NCBI GenBank assembly: GCA_028829895.1
Contig: CM054179.1
Span: 55,559,891 to 55,623,890, forward strand
Direction: 5' to 3'
Origin: Sinotaia quadrata
Taxonomy: Eukaryota > Mollusca > Gastropoda > Architaenioglossa > Viviparidae
Length of the DNA stretch: 64,000 bases
Shown here piece after piece: positions 32,646 through 43,775 of this stretch. A program made the translations under genes and the position numbers. Every line of letters starts with the position of its first letter. Within the stretch, counting starts at the first letter, position 1. The notes beneath the pieces are model-generated. The model searched no databases. It was not told where the DNA came from and saw nothing but the letters and a program-made list of their open reading frames with translations.

Positions 32646-33824
32646 TGCACTTAAAACATTTGTGTACAGGTTGGTTTATCTGAGGGGTGGATCGGGCTCG
32701 CGGTGAGATTTCAATTTCACACGGCAATTTTCATGCACATTGAGAAATAAGAAAATTAAGCGATATTAAATAATTATAATATTTTGCGCGTACGCACACA
32801 CGCATGCACACACACACACATTAGCAGAACTGTCATTAGTTCAGTTTAGTTTGTAAACACGGACACATTAGCCGTGCAGACTAGATTGGAATTAAATAAA
32901 CATCTGACGACGTGGATTGCTAAACTATTTCTTTCAAACACACACTTACATTTTACAATATTTGTGGCTAGTGAACCAGAGAAAATATCACGGACGTAAC
33001 TTAATGTCTTCTATAGACTTAACCAACAAAACAATCATTTTCCTTTCCCAATTCCTACAAAATAAAACACAGCTCAATTCTACCTTATCCTTATTCTATC
33101 CCTGTATAAAAAATACTTAATTTTATGCGCATATTTAAACATTATTATATGTCGCACAATATCAATTTCCTACTGGATTTGATGGCCGTACAGTGAATTC
33201 TATTTAAATGCATCATAAAACTTGCTGAACGGTCAACACTCTCTAACGTTTAGTTTGTTAAATGTCAGATCATTTACTTGTTGTCAGATTTATTCCAACA
33301 AATTTCTCATCGGTATTCAATTTGACAAGGGATTCCGGTAGTGAGCGCTTCAAAATCGATCGGGATGCAGAGCACGTAAGCGATATTCTAACGGACATCG
33401 TGCTTTGCACCACTCACACCAGCCATTTCTTTTACATATTCAAGAAAGATAACTGATGCTGTTAGGTTTGGTTTCCCCACTTAGCATACCTCAGTCATGC
33501 TGCTAATGATAGCAAGAACAACGTGCCGTCACTATTTATAGATAAGTCAACTCAAACAGAGGTTACATCTATCTTAGGTCTTGGCCTTCATACTTCCTTA
33601 AAATTCTTTTCTGCCATCGACAAACCAAGACTTTATTGTTTCTTATGCTGAAGGTCATTCGAGATCGTTATTACTATGAGTAAACCAAGACATTATTGAG
33701 TTTTAGTCTAACTGTTAGAACAAGTCAGTACAGTAATTCTAAAGATTTGTTTTAACTTCAATGAAAATTTCATGAAATAGGCATTTCAAGCCCTTCAAAA
33801 GCCCCAAATGTCAGCTGTTCATAC
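32646..33824. other. No recognisable gene
   Basis: AT-rich with a short CA tract near 32798-32820. The 64-67 residue open frames at 32917-33456 have no recognisable resemblance. Confidence 0.5.
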
Positions 33825-34110
33825 AGACATATAAGGCTGATTTAGGACCTAAATGCCATAATCTCTTAGTACAGACATTAAGGCTGTCTTAAGCCCTAAA
33901 TGCCAGAATCTTTCAGTATAGACATTAAGGCTATCTTAAACCCTAAATCCAGAATCTATTGTTACAATACAATAAATATTGAGAATTATTTCGGACCTAA
34001 ATCCAAGATGTATACGTAAAGACACACTGAAACTGTTTCAAGCATTACTTAGCAGAATATGTTGGTACATATTAAGGCTGATGTTGAAACTAAATGCGAG
34101 AATCGAACAG
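33825..34110. repeat. Degenerate ~50-bp repeat, about 5 copies
   Basis: Units carry (A)GACATTAAGGCT(G/A)TCTTAA and CCTAAAT(G)CCAGAATCT. Confidence 0.8.
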
Positions 34111-35089
34111 AAATGTCAAGAATTTTTAGGACCTAGTCTAAACTCTATTTGAATATGTAGCAAACTAGGCAAACCAAGATTTTAATTGATCATTCTAATT
34201 ATTTCGTTTACGCTTATAATAAAACAAATGTCTTATTTGTATGGACAAAACTAAAAATTTGGTTTCGTAAATGTAAGTTTAAAACAAAATGATCAAGATG
34301 ATGACATTTTACACGCTCGACAATGTCATTAAAGACAAAGATATTATAGACAATATAATAACAATCAAATAAAATTATTTTCATTCACTAAAATAAAAGG
34401 TTATTATGGGAAGGAAATGCATGTTAAATAACTTATTTTAGAAGTAATTTAACACATACGGAAATTAACACAAACATAATTTAACACGTACAGAAATAAA
34501 GATTGTCAAAATATAGCCCCACCGTAGTGTCAATATATACATTCTCGCATTAAAGTAAAGCAAAGAATAACATTACAAAGCAACAAATTGTTTCAGTTTA
34601 ACTATCCAAATACTCCAACAAACTGGAAACTTTTCATAATGAGCATTTCGTGCCTTCAAGGCAATGCAGCAAGCATTAGCATTAATAGAGATCGCTGGAG
34701 TTGAAACTGAGCCATTACCTGATTTTGTTTACTTTTCAGTGTGATCTTCTGCACGGGTCTTTAGATGTAGAAAGGAATGGAAGGGGTTCTGAAGATACTG
34801 AAATAATGAAATGTCCTAAGCTATTTTTAACTTATACGATCGGTATTTATTTCACTCAAAAGTGTGTCTTATAGCCTACCCGCTAGCGTTTTCAGCAAAT
34901 GATTTTAATATTCCTGCTATGGCCTATGTTCCTACTAATGATTACATTACTTTTTATGACCTATATTCTCACAAATGACTACATTATTCCTACTGCCGTT
35001 TGTTCTATATACGTATTATTATCTTGTTGTATGGCCTGTGTTTCAACTATATGTTAAAATCCCTATTCCTGCTAGAGAATGAAGATGCT
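34111..35089. other. AT-rich DNA; weak ~50-bp repetition near 34890-35060
   Basis: Phrases like CCTGCTATGGCCTATGTT and AATGA(C/T)TACATTA recur loosely. No gene seen. Confidence 0.5.
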
Positions 35090-35265
35090 TACCGTTTTTT
35101 CAACAAATCGAGTATTGTGAATTTGTCATGATTACTCTATATCAACAAATCCGATGGTTCTGGACTTCCGTGATTATTCTATTTCAAGAAATCGAGTATT
35201 GGAAACCTTTCATGTTTACTCGATTTCAACAAATCAAATTTTAGACTTTTTATGTTTACTTTATT
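35090..35265. repeat. Degenerate ~57-bp repeat, about 3-4 copies
   Basis: Units share (A/T)TTTCAACAAATC(G/A)A(G/T) and TCATG(A/T)TTACT(C/T). Confidence 0.75.
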
Positions 35266-35654
35266 GATTGACTGATTACAAATTGAGTACTTTGAAGTGT
35301 TAAACAAAATTATTAAATTGTCATAAGCTTACCTTATCTCCCTTTGTAAACAACTGTTACAGTTGTCCGCATAGAGACTACTGTTCGTGTACAATTGAAA
35401 TTGTCTTTAGGAACAGAAAACGAAATCTAATGAAGTAATTTATAGGGCAGAATTCTATTCTGTTAAAAGCTCCACACTCAAGTCAAACCACACCCATTTG
35501 TTCTATGCTGGGGGTGTTAATCAGTTTGTTGATGTATTGCCCTCCCGAGAGATGACTTCGGTCCAGAGCTAGACATTGATAAGGATTAACTACAAATAAT
35601 AATCGCCATAATTATTTAAACATCACACTGAATACTTCTCATGTTGTAGAGCAC

Positions 35655-36540
35655 TGATCAGCTGCTATTCTATCGAGGCTAACCTGATCACTTCTTCGCT
35701 GTATTAGTTCCCTCAAGAAGAACATCAATTGTAGCAATTTCTAATAACTTTCTTTGTACCAGAAATTCCACAAAGCTTCACTGGAGTGCAGTGTATTCCT
35801 CACACTTACACACTGTGGTAGATACTTCTCAATCTTCTATGATTGTATCAGTTTATAATCAGTAAGCCAGGAGATTCAGAAAAAACAAGGAGAGGCTGCT
35901 TTTTCCATGTAAAATATAATCAGGGAACAAATGTTAAGTTTCCAGTTTATTAATTTTTAATTCCATTCTTTCTTACATTCAAGAATCAACTTACAGTTTC
36001 TTGTAACAGTATTTATTAGCCCAATACACACATACAGTTTAATAAATACAGAACAATATTTTTTGAATGTGTTCACTAGAAACAGTATGTAGTGTTTTAG
36101 CATTCTACATATATGCATCATAGTTCACAAATATTTTTAGAAAAAAATAGTCTACTCACATAATACATCTCTACATGAAATGCAAAACACATCAGTAGCA
36201 AAATTGCATGAAATATTTCTAAGTCCACTCTCTCGATCAGTCAGTTAAGCTAATGGCCACCTTTCAACACTAAATTCAAAGTGATTAGACAATAGGAGCA
36301 GTTAAACTTTTGATCTCAGCCCATTGGCTGGTCTCGTCCTCGTAAATCTTCCATTGGATAATAAAAGCTACTCATCCAGTTGGAACTGGTTTGGATTGCA
36401 TATTCTCAAGTCTGGATGTTTACTCCAACTCTGACACTTACAAAAATACCATCATAAGGGATGCCCAAGGTCGGGTCACCTAAACAATTTACAATTTATA
36501 TAAAAATTAAGTCTAAAAATAGGGATATGCAAATTTCAGT
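35655..36540 (+). repeat. Dispersed repeat, copy B
   Basis: Same order and orientation as copy A, 8 kb downstream, without copy A's microsatellite and minisatellite expansions. Its plus-strand frame SRRTSIVAISNNF parallels SRRTTMVVISNNF on the coding strand of copy C, so the family may once have encoded protein. Frame-breaking changes follow. Confidence 0.85.
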
Positions 36541-37081
36541 TTTACTCTGGTATCTCCAAATCTGATCGCGCCCCCATCCTCTAAATGGAATATTGCTGCT
36601 TTTCCTTGATATATTTATGTCAGTCCTAGTCTTTTAATAGAACCATCCATTCAACAGAATCCCTTTTACGCCTTGATACATGATGTCTTCAGACCCTAAA
36701 TGAGTCAAACAAATTACGATTTAAAACTATGCTTTGAAATCTGCACTTATTACATATAGGGTCTTACCATGTTGTAACCATTTTTACGTTAGCCACCATC
36801 AATTAGGACAGTGTTTCATATGTGAATAGGCGTACACAATATATTGTTCATCTGTCGCTGTTATGAATAACTGTATTGCTGTGGTATCGGCCTGGAAGCT
36901 GAAATGTCGACTCTTATAATTGTTATTATACTGGATACCTATAAGATGTTTTGACATTTTCATGTTGCAATGGTTATATAATTTTAAATAAAATACAAAC
37001 ACATTCATACATGAAAAGCCTATGCGCACAAATGCTCAACCTTATTCTCAATCAAAGAACATTTACTCTATCTTGCAAGCA
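36541..37081. other. No recognisable features
   Basis: AT-rich. No gene, RNA or element end recognised. Confidence 0.5.
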
Positions 37082-37094
37082 CACACATACACAC

Positions 37095-37157
<63 letters not shown>

Positions 37158-37168
37158 CACACACACAT
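37082..37168. repeat. (CA)n microsatellite
   Basis: About 40 CA units with a few interruptions (AT, CG). Confidence 0.97.
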
Positions 37169-37603
37169 TAACAATTCTATATTATCACATATCACAGACA
37201 CATACATACACAAACACCCTCATGGATACCATACTTCCAGTATCAAGCTCTTTTGAAAACTATTTTGCAAACAAATTGTGCATCACCGACTGAGGTAAAA
37301 AATAAAAATTGTCTGGCACTACTAGTTGTTATGAGTGCGCCCCTTGACATCAATGATAGTCATACAAGTGTGATTGTCTAAAGCTTTGGATGCTCAGTTT
37401 AGTCCCAGTCTGTGCACGCTCCCTTTCTTCATTCATTTGATCTGCCCATATCCCCTCAGGAAATGATTACATTTGAAGATTGACCAAAGGCATATTCTGC
37501 CCCCTGACCAGACAATGATACAGAGTGCGAGATGAATTCTTGTACACTGGAATACAGTTTCAGTCAGATTAAAGATATATATAAAGACCTTTCTCATACC
37601 TCA
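37169..37603. other. No recognisable features
   Basis: Mixed-composition spacer between the CA tract and the LINE remnant. Confidence 0.5.
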
Positions 37604-37756
37604 TCGATGTTTGTTGCTGTTCTGTTAGACTAATTGAGAACTACAATACGTTTCCCGCAGGAATCACTCGATCTATTCTTATCTCAAAGTCACACAGTAT
37701 TTTGACTTCTTCTGTCTCGGTGACTGCTTCTGGTTGGCATATTCATGCTCTTTTTT

Positions 37757-37786
37757 GGGGGTGGGTAGGTGGGTGGGTGGGTTGGG
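37757..37786 (+). other. G-run cluster with quadruplex potential
   Basis: Six G-runs (five of three or more) separated by T, TA or TT, inside the LINE remnant at a position where copy 1 is not G-rich. Confidence 0.6.
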
Positions 37787-38141
37787 TTACTCCATAGGTT
37801 TCACATAGGTTTATATGGCAAAATTTGGTCTTTGTGTCTTGCTATCAGTAAATATGTCTTGATGAGTTGCCAACTGATCTTTTGTTCGTCTAAAGTACGG
37901 TCTACCACACATTTGTTTATTGGTTAATATTTTGTTGGTTTTAAGGTGAGACATGATTTTATCAGATGTAACTCCTAATAATATTTGATATATATAATAT
38001 ATATAATAATATAATAATAATGTCTAGTAGTTGATAGTTGTTTGGTGTTGTGCCTTTCTCTGGATATTTCAAATCAGTCTTGGTTTTTACTTTTACAATC
38101 CAGGTTGGTAAGGTTTCTTGTTTGTTTATTATTCCTTGCAG

Positions 38142-38371
38142 TTGGTCAGCAAGTCTATCATGTAAGGAGGTAAGATATTTTAACCAGAATATTTGACTTG
38201 GTCAGCAAGTCCATCATGTAAGGAGGTAAGATATTTTAACCAGAATATTTGACTTGGTCAGCAAGTCCATCATGTAAGGAGGTAAGATATTTTAACCAGA
38301 ATATTTGACTTGGTCAGCAAGTCCATCATGTAAGGAGGTAAGATATTTTAACCAGAATATTTGACTTGGTC
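38142..38371. repeat. 56-bp minisatellite, 4 copies, derived from LINE coding sequence
   Basis: TTGGTCAGCAAGTCCATCAT begins each unit; TGTAAGGAGG recurs at 38161, 38217 and so on, every 56 bp. The minus strand of one unit encodes FWLKYLTSLHDGLADQ, part of the LINE reverse transcriptase. The period is not divisible by three, so amplification destroyed the frame. Confidence 0.9.
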
Positions 38372-38602
38372 TAAGCTTGGGACTCTTTACTTTGCCACCT
38401 CTCTTATTTTTTCTTAATATTTTCTCATTGTTGCGGCGTGTCTTTATGATCATCTTCCAATTCCTCAGTCCATTTGGCGGCGGTGTTATGCGTACTGGAA
38501 TCGCTCCAAATGTTTTACCATAAAGTCCTGATGTCTTTTATATTTGATAATGTTGTTATACTCTGGAATATCCTTTGAATTCTTGGTATAGACTTCCAGG
38601 GT

Positions 38603-38795
38603 ATACTGCTAAAACACCCAGCCCGCCAAACATGGAATGAAAATGGGGCCTGTGCCATTGCCAAAGTGTAGCATAAGCATTGTGTATGCTGCTAAAACAT
38701 CCAGCCCGCCAAACATGGAATGAAGATGGGGCCTGTGCCATTGTGTAGCATAAGCATTGTGTATAGTGCTAAAACATCCAGCCCGCCAAACAATT
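38603..38795. repeat. ~80-bp repeat, 3 copies, GC-richer
   Basis: Each has GCTAAAACA(C/T)CCAGCCCGCC and, in the first two, GGGGCCTGTGCCATTG followed by GTAGCATAAGCATTGTGTAT. The third unit is cut short. Confidence 0.9.
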
Positions 38796-39307
38796 GAGAT
38801 ACGTCGGCACCTTGCTGCTGTCACTGAAGTCACTGACTATTTTAGAACTGACATTTTGTTTAGTTACCTGCCAGGTCACCTCGATAATTAATAGAAAAAT
38901 GACATTCTAGCACATTAGATAGAGTACCACTCATTTTCACATTTTAGCTAATGTCTGTTCTTTAAAAAAAATAGTTGCCAATAGAAAACCACAGAATAGC
39001 TTATTTTATTAATATCTTCTATCAGCTAAATAACCTGAATTGTTGGGTGGCTTGGGGATAGAGCTGTTAGACTGTGGTCTGTCGTAAATCCTTAACATCA
39101 ATCATAGTTATTTTGCTGTCAGATCCTGAAATATGGACTTTACCTGTAATTTTAATTAGTGCATGGAGGGAAATGGGTTCATTCACACTAACTATACCAT
39201 TTATCTTAACCACCAACACCACCAGACGTCCCAGTTTATAACGTATATATTTTTCATGAAAGTCATGTACAAATTGATAAATAAAATGGTAGGCACACAC
39301 TCACCCA
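38796..39307. other. No recognisable features
   Basis: AT-rich spacer. No gene or element end seen. Confidence 0.5.
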
Positions 39308-39323
39308 TAGATAGATAGATAGT

Positions 39324-39405
<82 letters not shown>
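39308..39405. repeat. Compound (GATA)n-(GA)n microsatellite
   Basis: About 15 GATA units pass directly into about 17 GA units. Confidence 0.97.
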
Positions 39406-39409
<4 letters not shown>

Positions 39410-40577
39410 TCATGACAATGGCTACTTTGTAGTGTCATTTAGTTAAATGCAGAGATAGTCTCTTGTCTAATTGATACAAGGAAGGACTTACATATACGTT
39501 TGTTTACGTGAAGTGCAAGAGGTGGTTTTTACCATTCTAGTTAGTTTTTAACGTGATAATAAACTCTATCGAAATCAAATAAAGTCATTTATCTAACATA
39601 TGATCATTAAGCGTTTCTACTTTTATTTCTTAAACTTCAATAATAATTAAACACTGTTTGTTCACGAATTAATTGCCGTGTCATTCATTGCATGTTAGAT
39701 GTAAAATTGTATTTAGGAGTAAAATATAATCTGTGAGTTTTCTTAATATGGCTGAGCTGTCCTGATAACGAACCAGAGGTGTAGGTGATGCTCTTCAATA
39801 TTATGCTGACCGATTTTTATATAGTTTCAATAATCTATCCTGGTTGCATAATGGATTATAACTTTTTTCAACAACTTATTTTATTCAGACCAGTTTTCTA
39901 AATATGTAACGACAGCAGAGGGTAAAGAGAAAAATCATCGAGAGTAATCTCCCTTAAGGCACTTTCTTCTCTGAGAGAAAGAGAGGAAGAGAGAAAAAAG
40001 AGGGAGAAAGAGATGAGGAGGGAGAAAAGAAGGGTAAGAAAGGAAATAGGATTGTTAAAATAAGTATACGTTTAGAATTCAAATGCCTAGATGTGTCTTT
40101 TATTTAGAAAATTACTTTCCATGTAGCCGTAGAAACGGAGAAAATTAAATTGAAAGAAAAATAAACGACTTCCTTTCAAAATGTGAAATATTCAAATGTT
40201 AAACCGGTTACGTTTGACAATTTCAGTGCAGCATCCCAGAGCAGAGTGCCAGCCACTAAATGAATCAAGATTGATTTTATGTGTGTGCTGCATGATATTG
40301 ACACATCTCAGTGGCAAACACTGGTGTTTACACTCTGATTGATGAGTGTGTATCTGCAGTCAGGCTAACACTCCATCGGTCATATTCGGTCCTATGCTAA
40401 TATCTGTGCTAAATGGACTTACAGCTTTTGTTTCCTGCCATTTTTTCTGCTCGCGACGTTTTCTAAGAGCACAGAAATCATTCTGTTTACGTTTTCTTTC
40501 TTAAGGTCACGCCTTAAAAGTATTTGACAAATGCAATTTATTTCCCTTCTCTTACATTCAGTGCTTACGATTTCTTT
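39406..40577. other. AT-rich DNA with a GA-rich patch (39970-40050)
   Basis: The patch is imperfect GAGA(A)/GGGA purine sequence. No gene is recognised; a 74-residue minus-strand frame at 40419-40643 is Lys/Arg-rich and unremarkable. Confidence 0.5.
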
Positions 40578-41190
40578 CTTCTTCCTTTTATCCTGAAAGA
40601 AGGACACGGTTATTTTTTGTATTTTATCCCGGTAAAAAGACACGGTTATTTTTGTATTTTATCCCGGTAAAAAGACACGGTTACTTTTGTATTTTATCCC
40701 GGTAAAAAAACACGGTTACTTTTGTATTTTATCCCGGTAAAAAGACACGGTTACTTTTGTATTTTATCCCGGTAAAAAAACACGGTTACTTTTGTATTTT
40801 ATCCCGGTAAAAAGACACGGTTACTTTTGTATTTTATCCCGGTAAAAAGACACGGTTATTTTCGTATTTTATCCCGACAAAAAGACACGGTTATTTTTGT
40901 ATTTTATCCCGATAAAAATTAAAAAGACACGGTTATTTTTATATTTTATCCCGGTAAAAAGATACGGTTATTTTTGTATTTTATTCCGATAAAAAGACGG
41001 TTATTTTTGTATTTTATCCCGATAAAAAGACACGGTTGATTTTGTATTTTATCCCGATAAAAAGACACGGTTGATTTTGTATTTTATCCCGATAAAAAGA
41101 CACGGATGATTTTGTATTTTATCCTGAGAAACAGACACGGGTATTTTTGTATTTTATCCTGAGAAATGGACACGGTTATTTTTGTATTTA
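40578..41190. repeat. 35-bp minisatellite, about 17 copies
   Basis: The unit is GACACGGTTA(C/T)TTTTGTATT then TTATCCCGGTAAAAA. Left copies have CCCGG, right copies CCCGATA or CCTGAGA, so the array is graded. One copy has an inserted AAATTAA. Confidence 0.95.
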
Positions 41191-41706
41191 CACCGTTGAT
41201 TACGTGCTTTTTACTCCAAAATTGGTCCTGCAATCCCAAGCGAGCGGACCTGTATCTGGAGACATTGTTATAAAATTCCTATGTCAAGGTCACCCGACAC
41301 TTGGTTTGGAAGAAACAGTGCACAGAAAGCTGTTGATGGCAATTAATATCCGAATCCATTCTAGTCGTAACCTCCAAGACATATGGCATATTTGAAAATC
41401 TGCATGTCGTGGTCTGTTTATTTAACATAAAATATGTCCGTCATAACAATTGTGAGTAGATGTTTCCAGCCAGTTTCAGCAGATTGAAAAAGTACAATCT
41501 GACTCATGTAAAGTCCGACATCACTAAGTGTGACGTGTGGAGCTGTATCGCAATGAATGAACCGTTTTGCGTCAATGATTACTTACAAACTAGTTCACAT
41601 TGTGACAGGCTCCTCCATTTTCCTTAAAATCGCGTGTTTCACTACAACCAGTAATATTTGTGGTCTTCTTATACGTGTTTCTTCAAACGAGAAGTCATAT
41701 ATTATC
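41191..41706. other. Unique DNA, no gene recognised
   Basis: An open frame (41147-41395, plus, 82 residues) begins in the array and continues through non-repetitive sequence. The unique part (QSQASGPVSGDIVIKFLCQG) resembles nothing I recognise. It could be an exon fragment, but no splice context supports this. Confidence 0.4.
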
Positions 41707-42315
41707 TCCAGCAAGGTGAACACGTCTCCCACACAGTGAACAGATCACATCTCCCGCAAGGTGAACACATCTCCCACACAGTGAACAGATCACATCTCTC
41801 GCAAGGTGAACACATCTCCCACACAGTGAACAGATCACATCTCTCGCAAGGTGAACACATCTCCCACACAGTGAACAGATCACATTTCCCACAAAGTGAA
41901 CAGATCACATCTTTCGCAAGGTGAACACATCTCCCACACAGTGAACAGATCACATCTCCCGCAAGGTGAACACATTTCCCACACAGTGAACAGATCACAT
42001 CTCCCGCAAGGTGAACACGTCTCCCACACAGTGAACAGATCACATCTCCCACAAAGTGAACAGATCACATCTCTATCAAGGTGAACACATCTCCCACACA
42101 GTAAACAGATCACATCTCCCACACAGTGAACAGATCACATCTACCACACAGTGAACAGATCACATCTCTCGCAAGGTGAACACATCTTCCGCAAGGTGAA
42201 CACATCTCCCACACAGTGATCATATCACATCTCCCGCAAGGTGAACACGCCTCCCACACAGTGAACAGATCACATCTCCCGCAAGGTGAACACGCCTCCC
42301 ACACAGTGAACAGAT
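41707..42315. repeat. 45-bp minisatellite with 24-bp half units, about 13 copies
   Basis: The core is CACACAGTGAACAGATCACA then TCTC(C/T)CGCAAGGTGAACACA. Some units are shortened to CACAAAGTGAACAGATCACA alone. The period is 15 codons and both strands stay open, producing His/Ser-rich and Cys-rich mirror frames that are repeat artefacts. Confidence 0.95.
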
Positions 42316-42594
42316 CAATGGTTATGATTTACAAGAACAAGATCAGCCAGTAGGCTGAGACCAAAAGGCTTACCTGCTGTAGAGAATTCTATTGTCTGAT
42401 CACTTGAATTTGAAGTGGCAAAGAAGTACGATCTTGAAATGTGGCCATTAGATTAATGGTGAGTTAACTCTCTGTTTGAGTGAGAAAGAATTTAGAAATA
42501 TTTCACGCACTTTTGCTATTGTTATGTTACATTTATGATTTACGTAGAGATGTGTTATGTAACTAGACTATTATTTCTACAATTTTTTTAAACT
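42316..42594. other. Spacer without recognisable features
   Basis: No gene or element end seen. The phrase GAATTCTATTGTCTGATCAC near 42385 is loosely like the TGATTAGACAATAGAATTC motif of the dispersed repeat. Confidence 0.4.
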
Positions 42595-42872
42595 AAGCTG
42601 CCTGCATGTAGTGTGCTAACAATTGACATTACTTTGGTATGATGTATTCCGTATGCTGTGTGCATGTAGTGTGCTAACAATTGACATTACTTTGATATGC
42701 TGTGTGCATGTAGTGTGCTAACAATTGACATTACTTTGATATGATGTATTCAGTATGATGTGTGCATGTAGTGTGCTAACAATTGACATTACTTTGATAT
42801 GCTGTGTGCATGTAGTGTGCTAACAATTGACATTACTTTGACATGATGTATTCAGTATGCTGTGTGCATGTA
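42595..42872. repeat. Alternating 44/60-bp repeat, 5 units
   Basis: All units share TGCATGTAGTGTGCTAACAA and TTGACATTACTTTG. Every second one adds ATGATGTATTC(A/C)GTAT, so long and short forms alternate with a super-period of about 104 bp. Confidence 0.9.
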
Positions 42873-42964
42873 TTGGGTAAATAAATGCCGTTGCAGGAAA
42901 CTGTAATATGAAACTGAAAAGTAAGAAGGAATGGAGTTATAAAGCAATAAAGTGGAAATGTAGG

Positions 42965-43243
42965 TTTTATCCCTTATTATATTTTTTCAGGGTAAAGCAG
43001 CCTTTCTCTCCTCGTATTATTTGAATCTCCTGATTCACTGATTGTAATCTGCTACGACCGATCGTGGTAGAGACAGGAAGCAGTGTGTGTAAGTGTAAAG
43101 GAATACATTTTACTCCTTTTGATGTATCAGGGCAGACTATACTGATTACATAGGCAATGTCTTGTACAGTGAAGTTATTAGAAATCACTACCATTGTTGT
43201 TCTTCTTGAAGGAGATGACACAGTAAAAAGAGGGAGCCCACGT
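42965..43243 (-). repeat. Dispersed repeat, copy C (inverted, partial)
   Basis: The reverse complement contains TCAAGAAGAACAACAATGG, GATTTCTAATAACTT, TATTCCT-TTACACTTACACAC, AATCAGGAGATTCA and GGCTGCTTTACCCTG-AAAATATAAT, in the same order as copies A and B. It is open for 84 codons (43221-42967) with no low-complexity bias. Function unknown; an old element-encoded peptide is one possibility. Confidence 0.75.
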
Positions 43244-43300
43244 TGGTTTCAAGAGAATAACAGTGTCATTGGGCGCCCTCTTTCACTGTGTCATCTCCTT
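43210..43300. repeat. Inverted repeat, ~31-bp arms, 28-bp loop
   Basis: AAGGAGATGACACAGT...GAGGGAGCCCA (43210-43241) is the near reverse complement of 43270-43300, with about three differences. The right arm looks like a truncated forward copy (D) of the dispersed repeat's left edge, head to head with copy C. Confidence 0.88.
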
Positions 43301-43312
43301 ATAGTGGTTTTA

Positions 43313-43564
43313 CTTTATTGAATAAACGCCCAAAGTCAAATAATAATTAATCTTCTTTAGCTTGTCTTAAATCTTAATCTAAATTAATTGCCAATTTTGT
43401 TCTCCTTAGAGATGCATTCTACGATATCAGAAAATGAGGCCACTGATTTGTTTTGACTACAGATAACATGGAAAGAATGCAAAAGACAAATTTACTGAAT
43501 TCCATTACATTGCTTCATATTCATGTTAGTCATCCTCTTCTTTATAGATCTTATATAATTAATT
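43313..43564. other. AT-rich spacer
   Basis: No features seen. Confidence 0.5.
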
Positions 43565-43775
43565 ATTGTCCCTCGCTACGTTCATCTCATTATAACAGAT
43601 TGTCTCCCTTGAACACAGTAAATATAGCAATGACAAATCGTTCATCTAAGTATAAACAAATAGTCTCCCTTGAACACAGTAAATATAGCAATGTAAAATC
43701 GTTCATCTAACTATAAACAGATAGTCTCCCTTGAACAAAGTAAATATACAATGGAGAAATCGTTCATCAGTGTTA
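43565..43775. repeat. ~62-bp repeat, 3 to 4 copies
   Basis: Units share TCGTTCATCTAA(G/C)TATAAACA and AGTCTCCCTTGAACACAGTA. Confidence 0.9.

Larger units (their letters stand above)
37604..38592 (-). mobile_element. R4/Dong-type LINE, old inverted and rearranged copy
   Basis: On the minus strand, 37720-37610 matches the copy at 15209-15360 closely over GCACCAACCAGAAGCAGTCA (GCATATTC-type differences at the start), the following AAGAAGTCAAAATACTGTG and the GTGATTCCTGC region, with later decay. Further upstream on the same strand are pieces of reverse transcriptase absent from copy 1: IWSDSSTHNTAAKWTEEL, then FWLKYLTSLHDGLADQ, LPTWIV and PEKGTTPNNY, in three frames. The order agrees with the LINE, but the middle of the polymerase is deleted and the end is lost before the second nuclease Asp. 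Many indels and stops make it long dead. Confidence 0.8.

Noticed and set aside
28005..36540. Solo LTRs: TG(C/T)TAAGTTTCCAGTTTATT at 28005 and 35932 resembles the LTR start TGTTACGTTTCCAGTATTTATT
   Set aside because: The homology between copies A and B continues through this point on both sides and no primer site or matching LTR end follows, so the resemblance is probably chance or very ancient.
41147..41395. 82-codon plus-strand gene
   Set aside because: It starts inside the 35-bp array, and the unique part has no recognisable domain or splice context.
42967..43221. 84-codon minus-strand host gene
   Set aside because: The same sequence belongs to the dispersed repeat (copies A, B and C), so it is treated as repeat-derived rather than a host exon.
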